This document shows positions 28,089 through 36,574 of a stretch of 64,000 nucleotides of DNA, piece by piece; the stretch's first letter is position 1; the number at the start of each line of letters is the position of its first letter. This DNA comes from Pectobacterium sp. A5351. Lineage in GTDB: Bacteria; Pseudomonadota; Gammaproteobacteria; Enterobacterales; Enterobacteriaceae. The notes beneath the pieces were generated by a model, which was not told the origin of the DNA, did not search any database, and saw only the letters and a list, made by a program, of their open reading frames with translations. The position numbers were made by a program, and so were the translations under genes. Where the stretch lies: NCBI RefSeq assembly GCF_028335745.1, contig NZ_CP116477.1:2666001-2730000 (forward strand), written 5' to 3'.

Positions 28089-28928
28089 ATGATAATGAAA
28101 CGTTCTCTTCACCAGGTAGTCATGGCAATAACGCTGATTAGCGCGGCCTTCTTTAGTCAGGCTACGGAAACGCAAATCTCAACCTGGCAACACATCAAAC
28201 AGACCGGTGAGTTACGTATCGGCGTGGCACAGGGTGAGCCGTGGTATTTTAAAAACCCGTCAACCGGAGAATGGGATGGCATCGGCTATAACATCGGCAA
28301 AGAACTGGCAAAAGACCTTGGGGTAAAACTGGTGACGGTGGAAACCACATGGGGCAATGCCATTGCCGCCTTACAAACCGGCCAGATCGATACCATGCTG
28401 GTGCTCGACCCAACGGAAGAGCGGAAAAAAGCGGTCGATTTTCCTGAGCAACCTTTCTTTTGGTATGCGCAAGGCGTGTTGATTCGCGATGGCATTACGG
28501 TGACCAACTGGGACGACCTCAATCGGGAAGATGTTAAAATCGGCGTCACGCTGGGTTCCAGCCCAGACCTGATTCTGACCAAACGTCTGCCAAAGGCCCA
28601 ACTGGTACGCTTCCCAAATATGGATGAAGGCGTCGCCGCGTTTTATGCAGGCCGCGTCGATGCACTGTCTTACTTCCATCCTGCGCTGGCGCTGCAACAG
28701 GCTAAAGTCGGCAAAGGCAATCTGATTCTGCCGAAACCGATTATCGAAGTCAGCACCAGCGGAGCCATCCGTAAAGAGGACGATCAGACTTTCCATAACT
28801 TCCTGAATGACGAGTTTGCCAAACTGTATCAATCCGGCAAGACGCAGCACTACTATGAACAGGCTCTCAAGCTACGCGGCGTGGACGTCAGCAAAGTGCC
28901 GTCGGTCATTAAAGAAGACTGGAAATAA
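28089..28928 (+). CDS. Polar amino-acid ABC transporter substrate-binding protein
   Basis: 279 residues with a signal peptide (residues ~1-26, cleavage near SQATE). The body is a family 3 solute-binding protein: GELRIGVAQGEPWYF, then W-D-G-I-G-Y-N-I-G-K-E-L-A-K-D-L-G, L-Q-T-G-Q-I-D and KIGVTLGSS. It would bind an amino acid or relative in the periplasm and pass it to the two permeases and ATPase encoded at 30522-32746. A MmgE/PrpD-family gene on the other strand separates it from them, so it is probably transcribed on its own. Met3 (28095) is an equally plausible start. Confidence 0.9.
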   Translation: MIMKRSLHQVVMAITLISAAFFSQATETQISTWQHIKQTGELRIGVAQGEPWYFKNPSTGEWDGIGYNIGKELAKDLGVKLVTVETTWGNAIAALQTGQIDTMLVLDPTEERKKAVDFPEQPFFWYAQGVLIRDGITVTNWDDLNREDVKIGVTLGSSPDLILTKRLPKAQLVRFPNMDEGVAAFYAGRVDALSYFHPALALQQAKVGKGNLILPKPIIEVSTSGAIRKEDDQTFHNFLNDEFAKLYQSGKTQHYYEQALKLRGVDVSKVPSVIKEDWK

Positions 28929-28961
28929 GCCAAGCGGCTAAAGCGACAGTCCTGGACGGAT

Positions 28962-30371
28962 TCAGGCCATCTGCATTAGCGGGGTCAGCAGCGCGGCGAC
29001 ATCCTGACATTGCTCAAGGTCGGATAACGCCGCCGTTGCCTCCGCAACCGTTGCTGGGACAAATCGGGACGAGAGATTCTCCGCAAATTTATCCATAATA
29101 CGGCTTTCCGCTAGCGGGTGTTCTGCGCACCCCAGCGGAAACGCAATGCGCTCACCGCTCACTACCTTTCCCCGCGTGACAACATCAACCTGCAACACTG
29201 GCCGACGTGCCTGCGCCATAAGTTGGTCGAGTTCAGGAGAAACCTCAACGTGAACCTTATCGGCCAGCGCCAGAAGTTCTGGATTGGTTAAGGTGTCATC
29301 CGCACTCCAGCGATGGCGCGGAATCCGGTAGGCCAGACACGCCAGCGCAAACGGCAGGCTGAACTGCGCGTCCGTTGCATTTTGCGGTCGCGTATCCATA
29401 AAGTCAGCGGCCAGCCTCTGGCTTCCTTTTACCCGAACAACGTCAATATCCTGCGGTGACAGCGCCAGCTCATGCTGTACGCCCTCGAAGGATTCCAGTG
29501 CGGTATGTATCCAGCGACAAGCCGGATACGCTTTGAAGCTGGCGTGCTGGATGGCCCACTCCTCTCCTAATCCAGTCAGCAATGCCGCTTCATCAAAGCG
29601 GTCAGATCCCATCATGCGCCAGAACCCTTGCTCGCCGGACAGCACATCTCTTGGGCCGATAATCCCACCGCGATGCAGCTCTACCCCACGGACGCCGGAT
29701 TCTGCCGCTGGGGCGTTGTAATCTTTGAAAGACACCAGCGGCCGCTGCTGCCAATTGTATTTGTGCAGGCTGGGCAACGGCGTCAGCGACGCTGCCAGAC
29801 CGATGGCGTTCTCTAATCCTGCCGCATCACACCCCGTCAGTAATCCGTAGGCTACCGCCGCGCCGATGGATTCATGCTGGCATACGCCATAAACCTGCTG
29901 GAAACGCGCCGGACTCGGCTGTTGAGACTGAATGATCCGGCCATTGATTTCATACGCCGCCGCCAGCGCGCAAATCAGCGCACCGCCGTCGATCGGCTCC
30001 GAGCCAACTGCTGCCAGCGCGGCGGCAACCAACGAGGCACCGGGGTGCCCCATACCGCGTCCGGCAACCTCATAGCCATCATCGTAATCCAGCGCATTGA
30101 TCGCCGCCGCATTCAAAAACGCCGCGCCGATGGCCGCCAGCGGCGCACCGCCATCCAATACTGGACGGTTACCTGCGGCGTAGTGCAGTCGGGTGACACG
30201 TGCGCAGTCCCGCACCACCTGACTGTTTGCGCCTGCAATGCCACAGCCCAGACTGTCGATAAAATGCAGCGCGATTTTTCGTCTTAACGCGGCGGGAACG
30301 TCCTGAATCGTCAACCGATGAGAAAAGGTCGCCAGACGCAGCGTCAGCGGTAATACGGCAGAGTGAGTCAT
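28962..30371 (-). CDS. MmgE/PrpD-family protein
   Basis: 469 residues from ATG 30371; a GTG at 30416 would add 15 residues of no family resemblance. The family pattern is clear: L-H-F-I-D-S-L-G-C-G-I-A-G, A-F-L-N-A-A-A-I-N-A-L-D-Y-D-D-G, GHPGASLVAAALA and KAYPACRWIHTALE. The family includes 2-methylcitrate dehydratase, cis-aconitate decarboxylase and iminodisuccinate epimerase. Embedded on the opposite strand inside an amino-acid ABC transporter and aminotransferase locus, it more probably acts on an amino-acid-derived acid than in the propionate cycle; no prpB or prpC is nearby. The substrate is unknown. Confidence 0.85.
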   Translation of the reverse strand: MTHSAVLPLTLRLATFSHRLTIQDVPAALRRKIALHFIDSLGCGIAGANSQVVRDCARVTRLHYAAGNRPVLDGGAPLAAIGAAFLNAAAINALDYDDGYEVAGRGMGHPGASLVAAALAAVGSEPIDGGALICALAAAYEINGRIIQSQQPSPARFQQVYGVCQHESIGAAVAYGLLTGCDAAGLENAIGLAASLTPLPSLHKYNWQQRPLVSFKDYNAPAAESGVRGVELHRGGIIGPRDVLSGEQGFWRMMGSDRFDEAALLTGLGEEWAIQHASFKAYPACRWIHTALESFEGVQHELALSPQDIDVVRVKGSQRLAADFMDTRPQNATDAQFSLPFALACLAYRIPRHRWSADDTLTNPELLALADKVHVEVSPELDQLMAQARRPVLQVDVVTRGKVVSGERIAFPLGCAEHPLAESRIMDKFAENLSSRFVPATVAEATAALSDLEQCQDVAALLTPLMQMA

Positions 30372-30521
30372 CGAAAATTCATCATTGTTTATACATAAAA
30401 GGAATATTAGCACCACGTTTTATTATTTATTTATCATTTTTTCGACCTGCTAAGATGCATAGGTTCTAACAAAATAAGAAACGTATTTCCTAATTACGCA
30501 CTTTCCAGGGGCAGTTTACTT

Positions 30522-31199
30522 ATGTCGTATCAGTGGGATTTTTCCGCCATCTGGCCCTATCACCAGCTGCTGCTGGAGGGGCTATGGGGAACGATAAAGA
30601 TCGGTGTTACCAGCATCCTGATCGGTATGCTAGCAGGCATGGTGCTCGCCGCGATGAAAATGTCGCCCCGGCGGCTCTTGCGTTTGCCCGCCGCGATGTT
30701 GATTGGTTTTTATCGTAATACACCCGCGCTGGTGCATTTTTTCTGGATTTACTACGCCCTGCCCGTCATTACGCCCTTAACCTTTTCGCCTTTTACTGCC
30801 GCTGTGATCGCGCTGTCTGCACAGTCCGGCGCATTCTATGCCGAGGTCTACCGTGGTGCGATTTCCTCCATTCACGCCGGGCAATGGGAAGGTGCCAAAG
30901 CGCTGGGCATGCCGAAATCGACGGCGCTACGTCGGGTTATTCTCCCACAAGCATTACGTCGAATGATCCCGCCCTTTATTGAGCGCTCGTTTGAACTCAT
31001 CAAATCTACGTCGCTGGCGTCATCTCTGGCCTACAGCGAGCTGCTTTATCAGGCCATGCAGATCAACAGCCAAACCTACCGACCGCTGGAAGTCTACAGT
31101 TTGGTGGCGGTGATGTATTTCACCCTGCTGCTGCTGATTAGCCTGTTTAGTCAACATATTGAGAAACGGCTGTCGCTGGCAGACCGTCGGCTCGCGTAA
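30522..31199 (+). CDS. Polar amino-acid ABC transporter permease 1
   Basis: 225 residues with about five membrane segments and the HisM/GlnP-type EAA loop (QWEGAKALGMPKSTALRRVILPQALRRMIPP) near 125-155. It opens with YQWDFSAIW, closely similar to the next protein (YQWDFSLVW), so the pair arose by duplication. It is 8 bp upstream of the second permease. Both would form the inner-membrane channel for the solute bound by the 28089-28928 product. Confidence 0.93.
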   Translation: MSYQWDFSAIWPYHQLLLEGLWGTIKIGVTSILIGMLAGMVLAAMKMSPRRLLRLPAAMLIGFYRNTPALVHFFWIYYALPVITPLTFSPFTAAVIALSAQSGAFYAEVYRGAISSIHAGQWEGAKALGMPKSTALRRVILPQALRRMIPPFIERSFELIKSTSLASSLAYSELLYQAMQINSQTYRPLEVYSLVAVMYFTLLLLISLFSQHIEKRLSLADRRLA

Positions 31200-31207
31200 G
31201 GAACATC

Positions 31208-31873
31208 ATGCACTATCAATGGGATTTCTCGCTGGTCTGGCAAAATCTTCCCGTATTGCTGAAAGGCCTTGGCGTCACGCTCGAACTTTGGCTGCTGGCG
31301 GGGGTACTGGGTACGACGCTGGGGCTGGTTTTCGGTCTGTTTCGCGTGTTTGGCAAACGCTGGCTGTCGCTCCCTGCCAGGATCTTTGTCGAAATCTTCC
31401 GCAACACGCCAGTGCTAATTCAGTTGATCTGGTTTTATTACGCCTTCCCGGTTCTGGTCGGTGTGCAGTTCAGCACCTTTGCCGCCGCCGCACTGGCGCT
31501 GACGCTCTATAGCGCCGCCTACTGTACGGAGATTTTCCGCGCGGGGCTGCAATCCATCGACCACGGGCAGTGGGAAGGGGCGAAAGCGCTGGGCATGCGG
31601 CAGGCGGTGATCCTGCGGCGCGTGGTGCTGCCGCAGGTGTTACGCAACATGCTACCCGCCCTCACCAACCGGATGATCGAGCTGGCTAAGGTCACCTCGC
31701 TGGCCTCGATACTGGCCGTCAACGAACTGATGTACCAAGGGCGGCTGCTGAGCAGCACCTATTATCGTCCGCTGGAAATTCTGACGGTGGTGGCGCTGCT
31801 CTATTTCGTTTTGATCTGGCCGGGGAGCTACCTTGCCGCACGGCTTGAGCGTCGTTTCCGTTCCACCCCCTAG
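31208..31873 (+). CDS. Polar amino-acid ABC transporter permease 2
   Basis: 221 residues, with the same topology as the preceding permease and the EAA loop GQWEGAKALGMRQAVILRRV near 120. FRNTPVLIQLIWFYYA is the typical N-terminal family motif. It probably forms a heterodimer with permease 1. The ATPase gene follows 24 bp downstream. Confidence 0.93.
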   Translation: MHYQWDFSLVWQNLPVLLKGLGVTLELWLLAGVLGTTLGLVFGLFRVFGKRWLSLPARIFVEIFRNTPVLIQLIWFYYAFPVLVGVQFSTFAAAALALTLYSAAYCTEIFRAGLQSIDHGQWEGAKALGMRQAVILRRVVLPQVLRNMLPALTNRMIELAKVTSLASILAVNELMYQGRLLSSTYYRPLEILTVVALLYFVLIWPGSYLAARLERRFRSTP

Positions 31874-31897
31874 TCTGACTAGCACCACAGGATTGCT

Positions 31898-32746
31898 ATG
31901 AGTGAAGCTATTAGTTTGAATGAAAATCGTGCTTTGAATGAAAATCGTACTTTGAATGAGACTAGTACGTTGAGTGAAGATATCGTTCTGCGCATTCGCG
32001 GAATCCATAAGCGCTTCGGGGCCGTTGAGGTATTGAAAGGGATCGATCTGGATGTGCGACGCGGTGAAAAAATTGCCATCATCGGCGGCAGCGGGTCGGG
32101 AAAAAGCACCCTGCTGCGCTGCCTGAATTTCATGGAGATCCCCAGCGCGGGTACCATCGAACTGGATGGCGTCGTGTTGGGAAAAACCAATGCACAAGGC
32201 CAACGCGACTATCCGGAAAAGCAACTATGCGCCGTGCGTGAACGCGTCGGCATGGTCTTTCAGCAGTTCAATCTGTTCCCCCATATGACCGTGTTGGAAA
32301 ATGTGCGTGAAGCGCTGGTGTCGGTGAAAAAAATGCCGCGCCATGATGCGGATGCCATCGCCAAAACCCAGTTGGAAAAGGTTGGATTGAGCAACAAGCA
32401 AGACGCACGTCCCGCCAACCTGTCTGGCGGCCAGCAGCAGCGCGTGGCAATTGCCCGTGCGCTGGCCATGTCGCCGGAGATCATGCTGTTTGATGAACCG
32501 ACCTCATCACTGGACCCAGAGCTAGTGGGGGAAGTGCTGCACACCATCCGTGAATTAGCGGACGAAGGTCGCACATTGCTGCTGGTCACCCATGAACTGG
32601 GATTCGCCTACCACTTCGCCGACCGCGTCATCTTTATCGAGAATGGCGTGATCCATGAAATGGGCAGCGCCGAACAAGTGCTGAAAAATCCACAGCAACC
32701 ACGTACACAGGCCTTTCTTGCCCGCTTTGCCGAGCGGGCCTTTTAA
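31898..32746 (+). CDS. Polar amino-acid ABC transporter ATP-binding protein
   Basis: 282 residues. Walker A GGSGSGKST near residue 65, Q-loop in VFQQFNLFPH, signature LSGGQQQRVAIARALA, Walker B IMLFDEPTSSLDPE and switch His in LLVTHELGFA are all present. It is a GlnQ/HisP-type energising subunit. The first ~28 residues are an odd extension, Leu-Asn-Glu-Asn rich and encoded by four tandem 18-bp units (31915-31986); ordinary family members begin near VLRIRGIHKRFG. The 3' end overlaps a terminator-like hairpin. Confidence 0.93.
   Translation: MSEAISLNENRALNENRTLNETSTLSEDIVLRIRGIHKRFGAVEVLKGIDLDVRRGEKIAIIGGSGSGKSTLLRCLNFMEIPSAGTIELDGVVLGKTNAQGQRDYPEKQLCAVRERVGMVFQQFNLFPHMTVLENVREALVSVKKMPRHDADAIAKTQLEKVGLSNKQDARPANLSGGQQQRVAIARALAMSPEIMLFDEPTSSLDPELVGEVLHTIRELADEGRTLLLVTHELGFAYHFADRVIFIENGVIHEMGSAEQVLKNPQQPRTQAFLARFAERAF
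31915..31986 (+). repeat. Four tandem 18-bp units in coding sequence
   Basis: Units start at 31915, 31933, 31951 and 31969. The first two (TTGAATGAAAATCGTGCT and TTGAATGAAAATCGTACT) differ at one base; the third and fourth diverge more. They encode the Leu-Asn-Glu-Asn-Arg-like extension at the start of the ATPase. The unit is in phase with codons, so copy number can change without a frameshift. Confidence 0.85.
32720..32746 (+). terminator. Terminator-like hairpin overlapping the ATPase stop codon
   Basis: GCCCGCT (32720-32726) and AGCGGGC (32733-32739) form a 7-bp GC-rich stem with a 6-base loop, followed by CTTTTAA. The stem encodes the last residues (ARFAERAF) and the T-run contains the stop codon. 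It would reduce transcription from the transporter into the aminotransferase gene 28 bp later. Confidence 0.6.
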
Positions 32747-32774
32747 TTCATCATTCACATTCAGGAACAGCAAA

Positions 32775-33692
32775 ATGCAACCCACGTTATCCAGCCAAAG
32801 CAGTCAGGCCTATTTGCAGGATCCGCGTAATAACGACGTACAGGTGTATGTGAATGGGGAATTTGTTCATCGCGATAACGCGGTGGTGTCGATCTTTGAT
32901 TCCGGGTACGTGTGCGGTGACGGCGTATGGGAAGGATTACGTTTGGTTAACAGCCGCCTGATCGCGCTGGATGCCCATCTGGATCGCCTGTTCGACGGTG
33001 CCGCCGCAATCCAACTGGATATCGGCCACAGTCGGGAGGCGCTGATCGATATTCTCTACAAAACGCTCGCCGTCAACGGCATGACCGATGGCGCGCATAT
33101 TCGCCTGATGATTACCCGAGGGAAAAAACATACGCCGAATCAGGATCCCCGCTTTATTATCGGCGGCGCAACCATCGTGTGCGTGGCAGAGTATAAGGTC
33201 GTCGATACGGCGGCGAAAAAGCGCGGGCTGACGCTGTTTACCTCCACCTATCGCACCAGCACACCAGACGTCTTCGATCTGCGGCTGAACTCACACAGTC
33301 GTCTCAATCTTATTCAGGCGCTGCTACAGGCCTTGCAGGCCGGTGCCGATGAAGCGCTGATGCTGGATCCGCACGGTTTTGTCGCCAGTTGTAACTCCAC
33401 CAATTTTTTTATCGTCCGCCGCGGTGAACTGTGGACGTCGTCAGGACGCTACTGCTTCAACGGCATGACTCGCCAGACCATTATCGCTCTCGCGCAGGCT
33501 AACGGGCTGAAGGTCAAGGCTCAGGATTTTACGCTGGCAGAAGCGCTCACCGCCGATGAAGCCTTTGTCACCGGCACGCTGGCGGGCATCACCCCGGTAA
33601 AAGCACTGGACGGTCGCCCATTTAACCCCGAACACCGCCCCGTTACCGAACAGCTCAGCCGCTGGTATGAGGCGTATTTACACGCGCAGTAA
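32775..33692 (+). CDS. Class IV (branched-chain/D-amino acid) aminotransferase
   Basis: 305 residues from ATG 32775. Fold-type IV PLP features: V-Y-V-N-G-E-F, a GDGVWEGLRL segment, the Lys-bearing region (RLNSHSRLNLIQALLQALQAGADEALMLD) and GFVASCNSTNFF with GMTRQTII. These fit branched-chain or D-alanine aminotransferase-like enzymes. Lying directly after an amino-acid ABC transporter, it probably removes or transfers the amino group of the imported compound. An in-frame start further upstream would lie inside the ATPase gene and is unlikely. Confidence 0.9.
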   Translation: MQPTLSSQSSQAYLQDPRNNDVQVYVNGEFVHRDNAVVSIFDSGYVCGDGVWEGLRLVNSRLIALDAHLDRLFDGAAAIQLDIGHSREALIDILYKTLAVNGMTDGAHIRLMITRGKKHTPNQDPRFIIGGATIVCVAEYKVVDTAAKKRGLTLFTSTYRTSTPDVFDLRLNSHSRLNLIQALLQALQAGADEALMLDPHGFVASCNSTNFFIVRRGELWTSSGRYCFNGMTRQTIIALAQANGLKVKAQDFTLAEALTADEAFVTGTLAGITPVKALDGRPFNPEHRPVTEQLSRWYEAYLHAQ

Positions 33693-33780
33693 AATAGTAT
33701 TTCAATGCCGTATTTATGGCGTACCGTCAACCAGATAGTTTATAACAGTAGAGTATGAAATCAGCCTTCATGAGAGCGTT

Positions 33781-34598
33781 ATGAGCAACAAAAGTAGAGC
33801 CTTTCGCCTGCTTCACGAATCCGGGAATACCTTTGTCATTCCTAATCCATGGGACATTGGCACGGTCAGAATACTTGAAAGAATGGGTTTTACGGCTCTC
33901 GCCACAACCAGTGCCGGCCTCGCTTTTTCTCTCGGAATGACTGAAGGTCAGGTCCCCTGGCAACAGACAATTCATCATTGCCGGAGCATCGTGGCAGCGA
34001 CCACACTACCCGTGTCAGCCGATCTTGAGAAAGGAATCGGTGACAGCCCAGATAGCGCCGCTGAAACCATTAGGATTGCCGTTGACGCCGGGCTTGCAGG
34101 CTGTTCTCTTGAGGATCATACTGGCCGACCAGAAGAACCTATCTTCGATTTAAGTCTCGCGGTCGAAAGAATGTCGGCAGCGGTTGAATCGCGTGATGCA
34201 TGTGATCCACATTTCGTTATTACGGCGCGGGCTGAAAATTTCATGTGGGGTCATCAGGATCTTGATGAAACGATCCTAAGACTTCAGGCTTTCGAAAAAG
34301 CAGGTGCAGATGTTCTCTATGCCCCCGGCATTCACGATCTCTCGATGATCCACACCCTCTGCCAGTCGGTTAAAAAACCTGTCAATGTTGTAATGGCTTG
34401 CCCGGAAATGTTTACAGTGTTGAAGCGCTTTCACAGGCTGGCGTTCGGCGCATAAGCGTAGGTGCATCAATGGCTCGATTCGCCTATGGCGCATTTATTC
34501 AGGCAGCACAGGAAATCAGCAGTGATGGCACATTTTCTTATGCAAAACATGCCATCGGTTTTTCAGAACTTGAGGCTTTTTTTCGAATAACCACGTGA
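33781..34598 (+). pseudogene. PEP mutase/isocitrate lyase-family gene, frameshifted
   Basis: The first frame (33781-34455) encodes 224 residues of a PEP mutase/isocitrate lyase superfamily protein: NPWDIGTVRILERMGFTALATTSAG, LPVSADLEKGIGD, GLAGCSLEDHTG, FVITARAENF. It should continue P-V-N-V-x-x-L-P-G-N. Instead, near 34395 the frame shifts and the expected end (LPGNVYSVEALSQAGVRRIS, VGASMARFAYGAFIQAAQEI) continues in another frame to 34598. One base is missing in ATGGCTTGCC relative to an intact family member. The first frame ends in about 20 unrelated residues. Either a recent pseudogene or a sequencing error. Confidence 0.85.
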
Positions 34599-34609
34599 TA
34601 ATTGTACCA

Positions 34610-34852
34610 TTAATTTTCCCAGCCCATTTCGCGGTACGTCATACGCTCTAGCTCAGCAAAAGGTGTTTTATATTCCCCCCAGTTCATAAATGAGTAATAG
34701 CGTGTCATTACTTCAAAACGGCTTGAGGCCTCTACTTCCCATATAAGTTTTGAATCTGGATGTAAAAATTTTTTAGCTACCTCTCCGCGTGAACACGCAA
34801 GACAGAAAGTCTGGCATCCATCAGGCTCGACCCATAGTTCATGTCTCAACAT
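34610..34852 (-). CDS. Small conserved hypothetical protein
   Basis: 80 residues. I recall short enterobacterial hypothetical proteins with the same opening (L-x-H-E-L-W-V-E-P-D-G-C-Q-T-F-C-L-A) and W-G-E-Y core, so it is probably real. No domain with a known function is recognised, and it has no signal or membrane segment. It ends 12 bp after, and converges with, the frameshifted PEP mutase-family gene. Confidence 0.6.
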   Translation of the reverse strand: MLRHELWVEPDGCQTFCLACSRGEVAKKFLHPDSKLIWEVEASSRFEVMTRYYSFMNWGEYKTPFAELERMTYREMGWEN

Positions 34853-35162
34853 TCACCCTCTTTTTGAAAAAATACGCCACTATCATCGGCCAAATATTAT
34901 TTGGCATAGATTAACAGTAATTTACTCTTCACTAATTGAATCAATGCTATAAGAGCAATCCTTACTTATATAATAAAGCGATTTGTTAAGCCTTTTCGCT
35001 GGCAGTCTATACACCTGCACCGCTACGCCTCTGCACATCCCTACGGCCAAACAGAGTATTATATTACTTAAATGCATTTTCTTTGGTGATTTACTTCGTT
35101 CATTTCCGATTTGTAGCAGATCTACTATGTCGCATCCGCTATTCCCGACAGAGTGACATGCT
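34853..35162. other. Intergenic region upstream of the transsulfuration genes
   Basis: About 310 bp with no convincing gene, between divergent genes. It should contain promoters for the small hypothetical gene and for the cystathionine beta-synthase gene. No clear operator palindrome was recognised. Confidence 0.4.
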
Positions 35163-36530
35163 ATGAAACGTGCTGAATCCGTTCTCGACTTCATCGGCCA
35201 CACGCCGCTACTGGAGCTAACCCAGTTTGATACCGGCCCCTGCCGACTATTCGTCAAACTGGAGAATCAGAACCCCGGCGGCTCAATTAAAGACCGAGTG
35301 GCGCTGTCCATGATCGAAAATGCCGAGCAGCGGGGCTGGCTGAAACCGGGCGGCACCATCGTTGAAGCCACCGCAGGCAATACCGGACTTGGTCTGGCGC
35401 TGGTTGCCGCGCTGAAGGGCTATCGCCTGATTCTGGTGGTGCCGGACAAGATGAGCCGCGAGAAAATCTTTCACCTGCGGGCGCTCGGTGCCGAAGTGCG
35501 ACTCACGCGCTCTGACGTCGCCAAAGGTCACCCTGACTATTATCAGGACTCTGCCCGTCGACTGGCAGAGGAAACGCCCAATGCGTACTACATCGATCAG
35601 TTCAATAATCTGGCCAATCTGGAAGCGCACTATCGCACGACCGGCCCTGAACTGTGGCAACAAATGGAGGAACAGGTTGACGCAATCGCCGTCGGAGTCG
35701 GTTCCGGCGGCACACTAGGCGGCTTGAACCGCTACTTCGCAGAGTTATCGCCGCAGACCGCCTTTATCCTGGCCGACCCCAGCGGATCGATTCTGGCTGA
35801 CTACCTACAGCGAGGCGAATATGGTGAGGCCGGAAGCTGGCTGGTGGAAGGCATTGGCGAGGATTTCGTGCCTGCACTGGCCGATTTCACTCAGGTCACT
35901 CACGCTTACGCGATTGATGATGCCGAATCCTTCCACACTGCTCGGGAACTGCTGCGCAAAGAAGGCGTATTGGCAGGCTCCTCCAGCGGCACCTTACTGG
36001 CTGCCGCCCTGCGCTACTGTCGGGCACAAACCGAACCCAAACGGGTCGTTACCTTCGTTTGCGACAGCGGCAATAAATACCTGTCCAAAATGTTCAACGA
36101 CTATTGGATGATTGAGAAAGGACTTATCACGCGTCCACCACACGGCGATCTGCGCGACCTCATTACCTATCGCCACGATGAAGGTGCCACGGTTTCAGTG
36201 TCACCTGACGACACGCTCAGCGTCGTGCATGCCCGTATGCGGCTGTACGACATCTCCCAATTACCCGTCCTGGACAACGATCGCGTCGTCGGCGTGATCG
36301 ATGAGTGGGATCTGCTTAACAGTCTAAAAAACGATACCCAGCATTTTTCGCTGACCGCACGTGAGGCGATGTCCGATCAAGTCGAGACGCTGCCAAAAGA
36401 GGCGTCACCCGACCAACTGTTGGCGATTTTTGATCGGGGATTCGTCGCGGTGATTCTCGACGGCGAACGTTTTCTCGGTTTGATTACGCGCACAGATGTC
36501 CTGAACCACTGGCGGCAGATGCTCCGCTAA
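35163..36530 (+). CDS. Cystathionine beta-synthase
   Basis: 455 residues. The PLP fold-type II catalytic domain (1-320) shows the Lys in NPGGSIKDRVA, substrate loop EATAGNTGLGLALVA, the PLP phosphate loop GVGSGGTLGG and AGSSSGT. Two C-terminal CBS domains follow (about 335-455). There is no N-terminal haem domain. It condenses serine with homocysteine to cystathionine, the first step of reverse transsulfuration. The next gene, 44 bp on, completes the path. The CBS pair suggests ligand control of activity; the ligand is unknown. Confidence 0.92.
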   Translation: MKRAESVLDFIGHTPLLELTQFDTGPCRLFVKLENQNPGGSIKDRVALSMIENAEQRGWLKPGGTIVEATAGNTGLGLALVAALKGYRLILVVPDKMSREKIFHLRALGAEVRLTRSDVAKGHPDYYQDSARRLAEETPNAYYIDQFNNLANLEAHYRTTGPELWQQMEEQVDAIAVGVGSGGTLGGLNRYFAELSPQTAFILADPSGSILADYLQRGEYGEAGSWLVEGIGEDFVPALADFTQVTHAYAIDDAESFHTARELLRKEGVLAGSSSGTLLAAALRYCRAQTEPKRVVTFVCDSGNKYLSKMFNDYWMIEKGLITRPPHGDLRDLITYRHDEGATVSVSPDDTLSVVHARMRLYDISQLPVLDNDRVVGVIDEWDLLNSLKNDTQHFSLTAREAMSDQVETLPKEASPDQLLAIFDRGFVAVILDGERFLGLITRTDVLNHWRQMLR

Positions 36531-36574
36531 TGCGTTTCTCACGCTGCTCTTTTCTTATCACTCAGGAGTAAACC

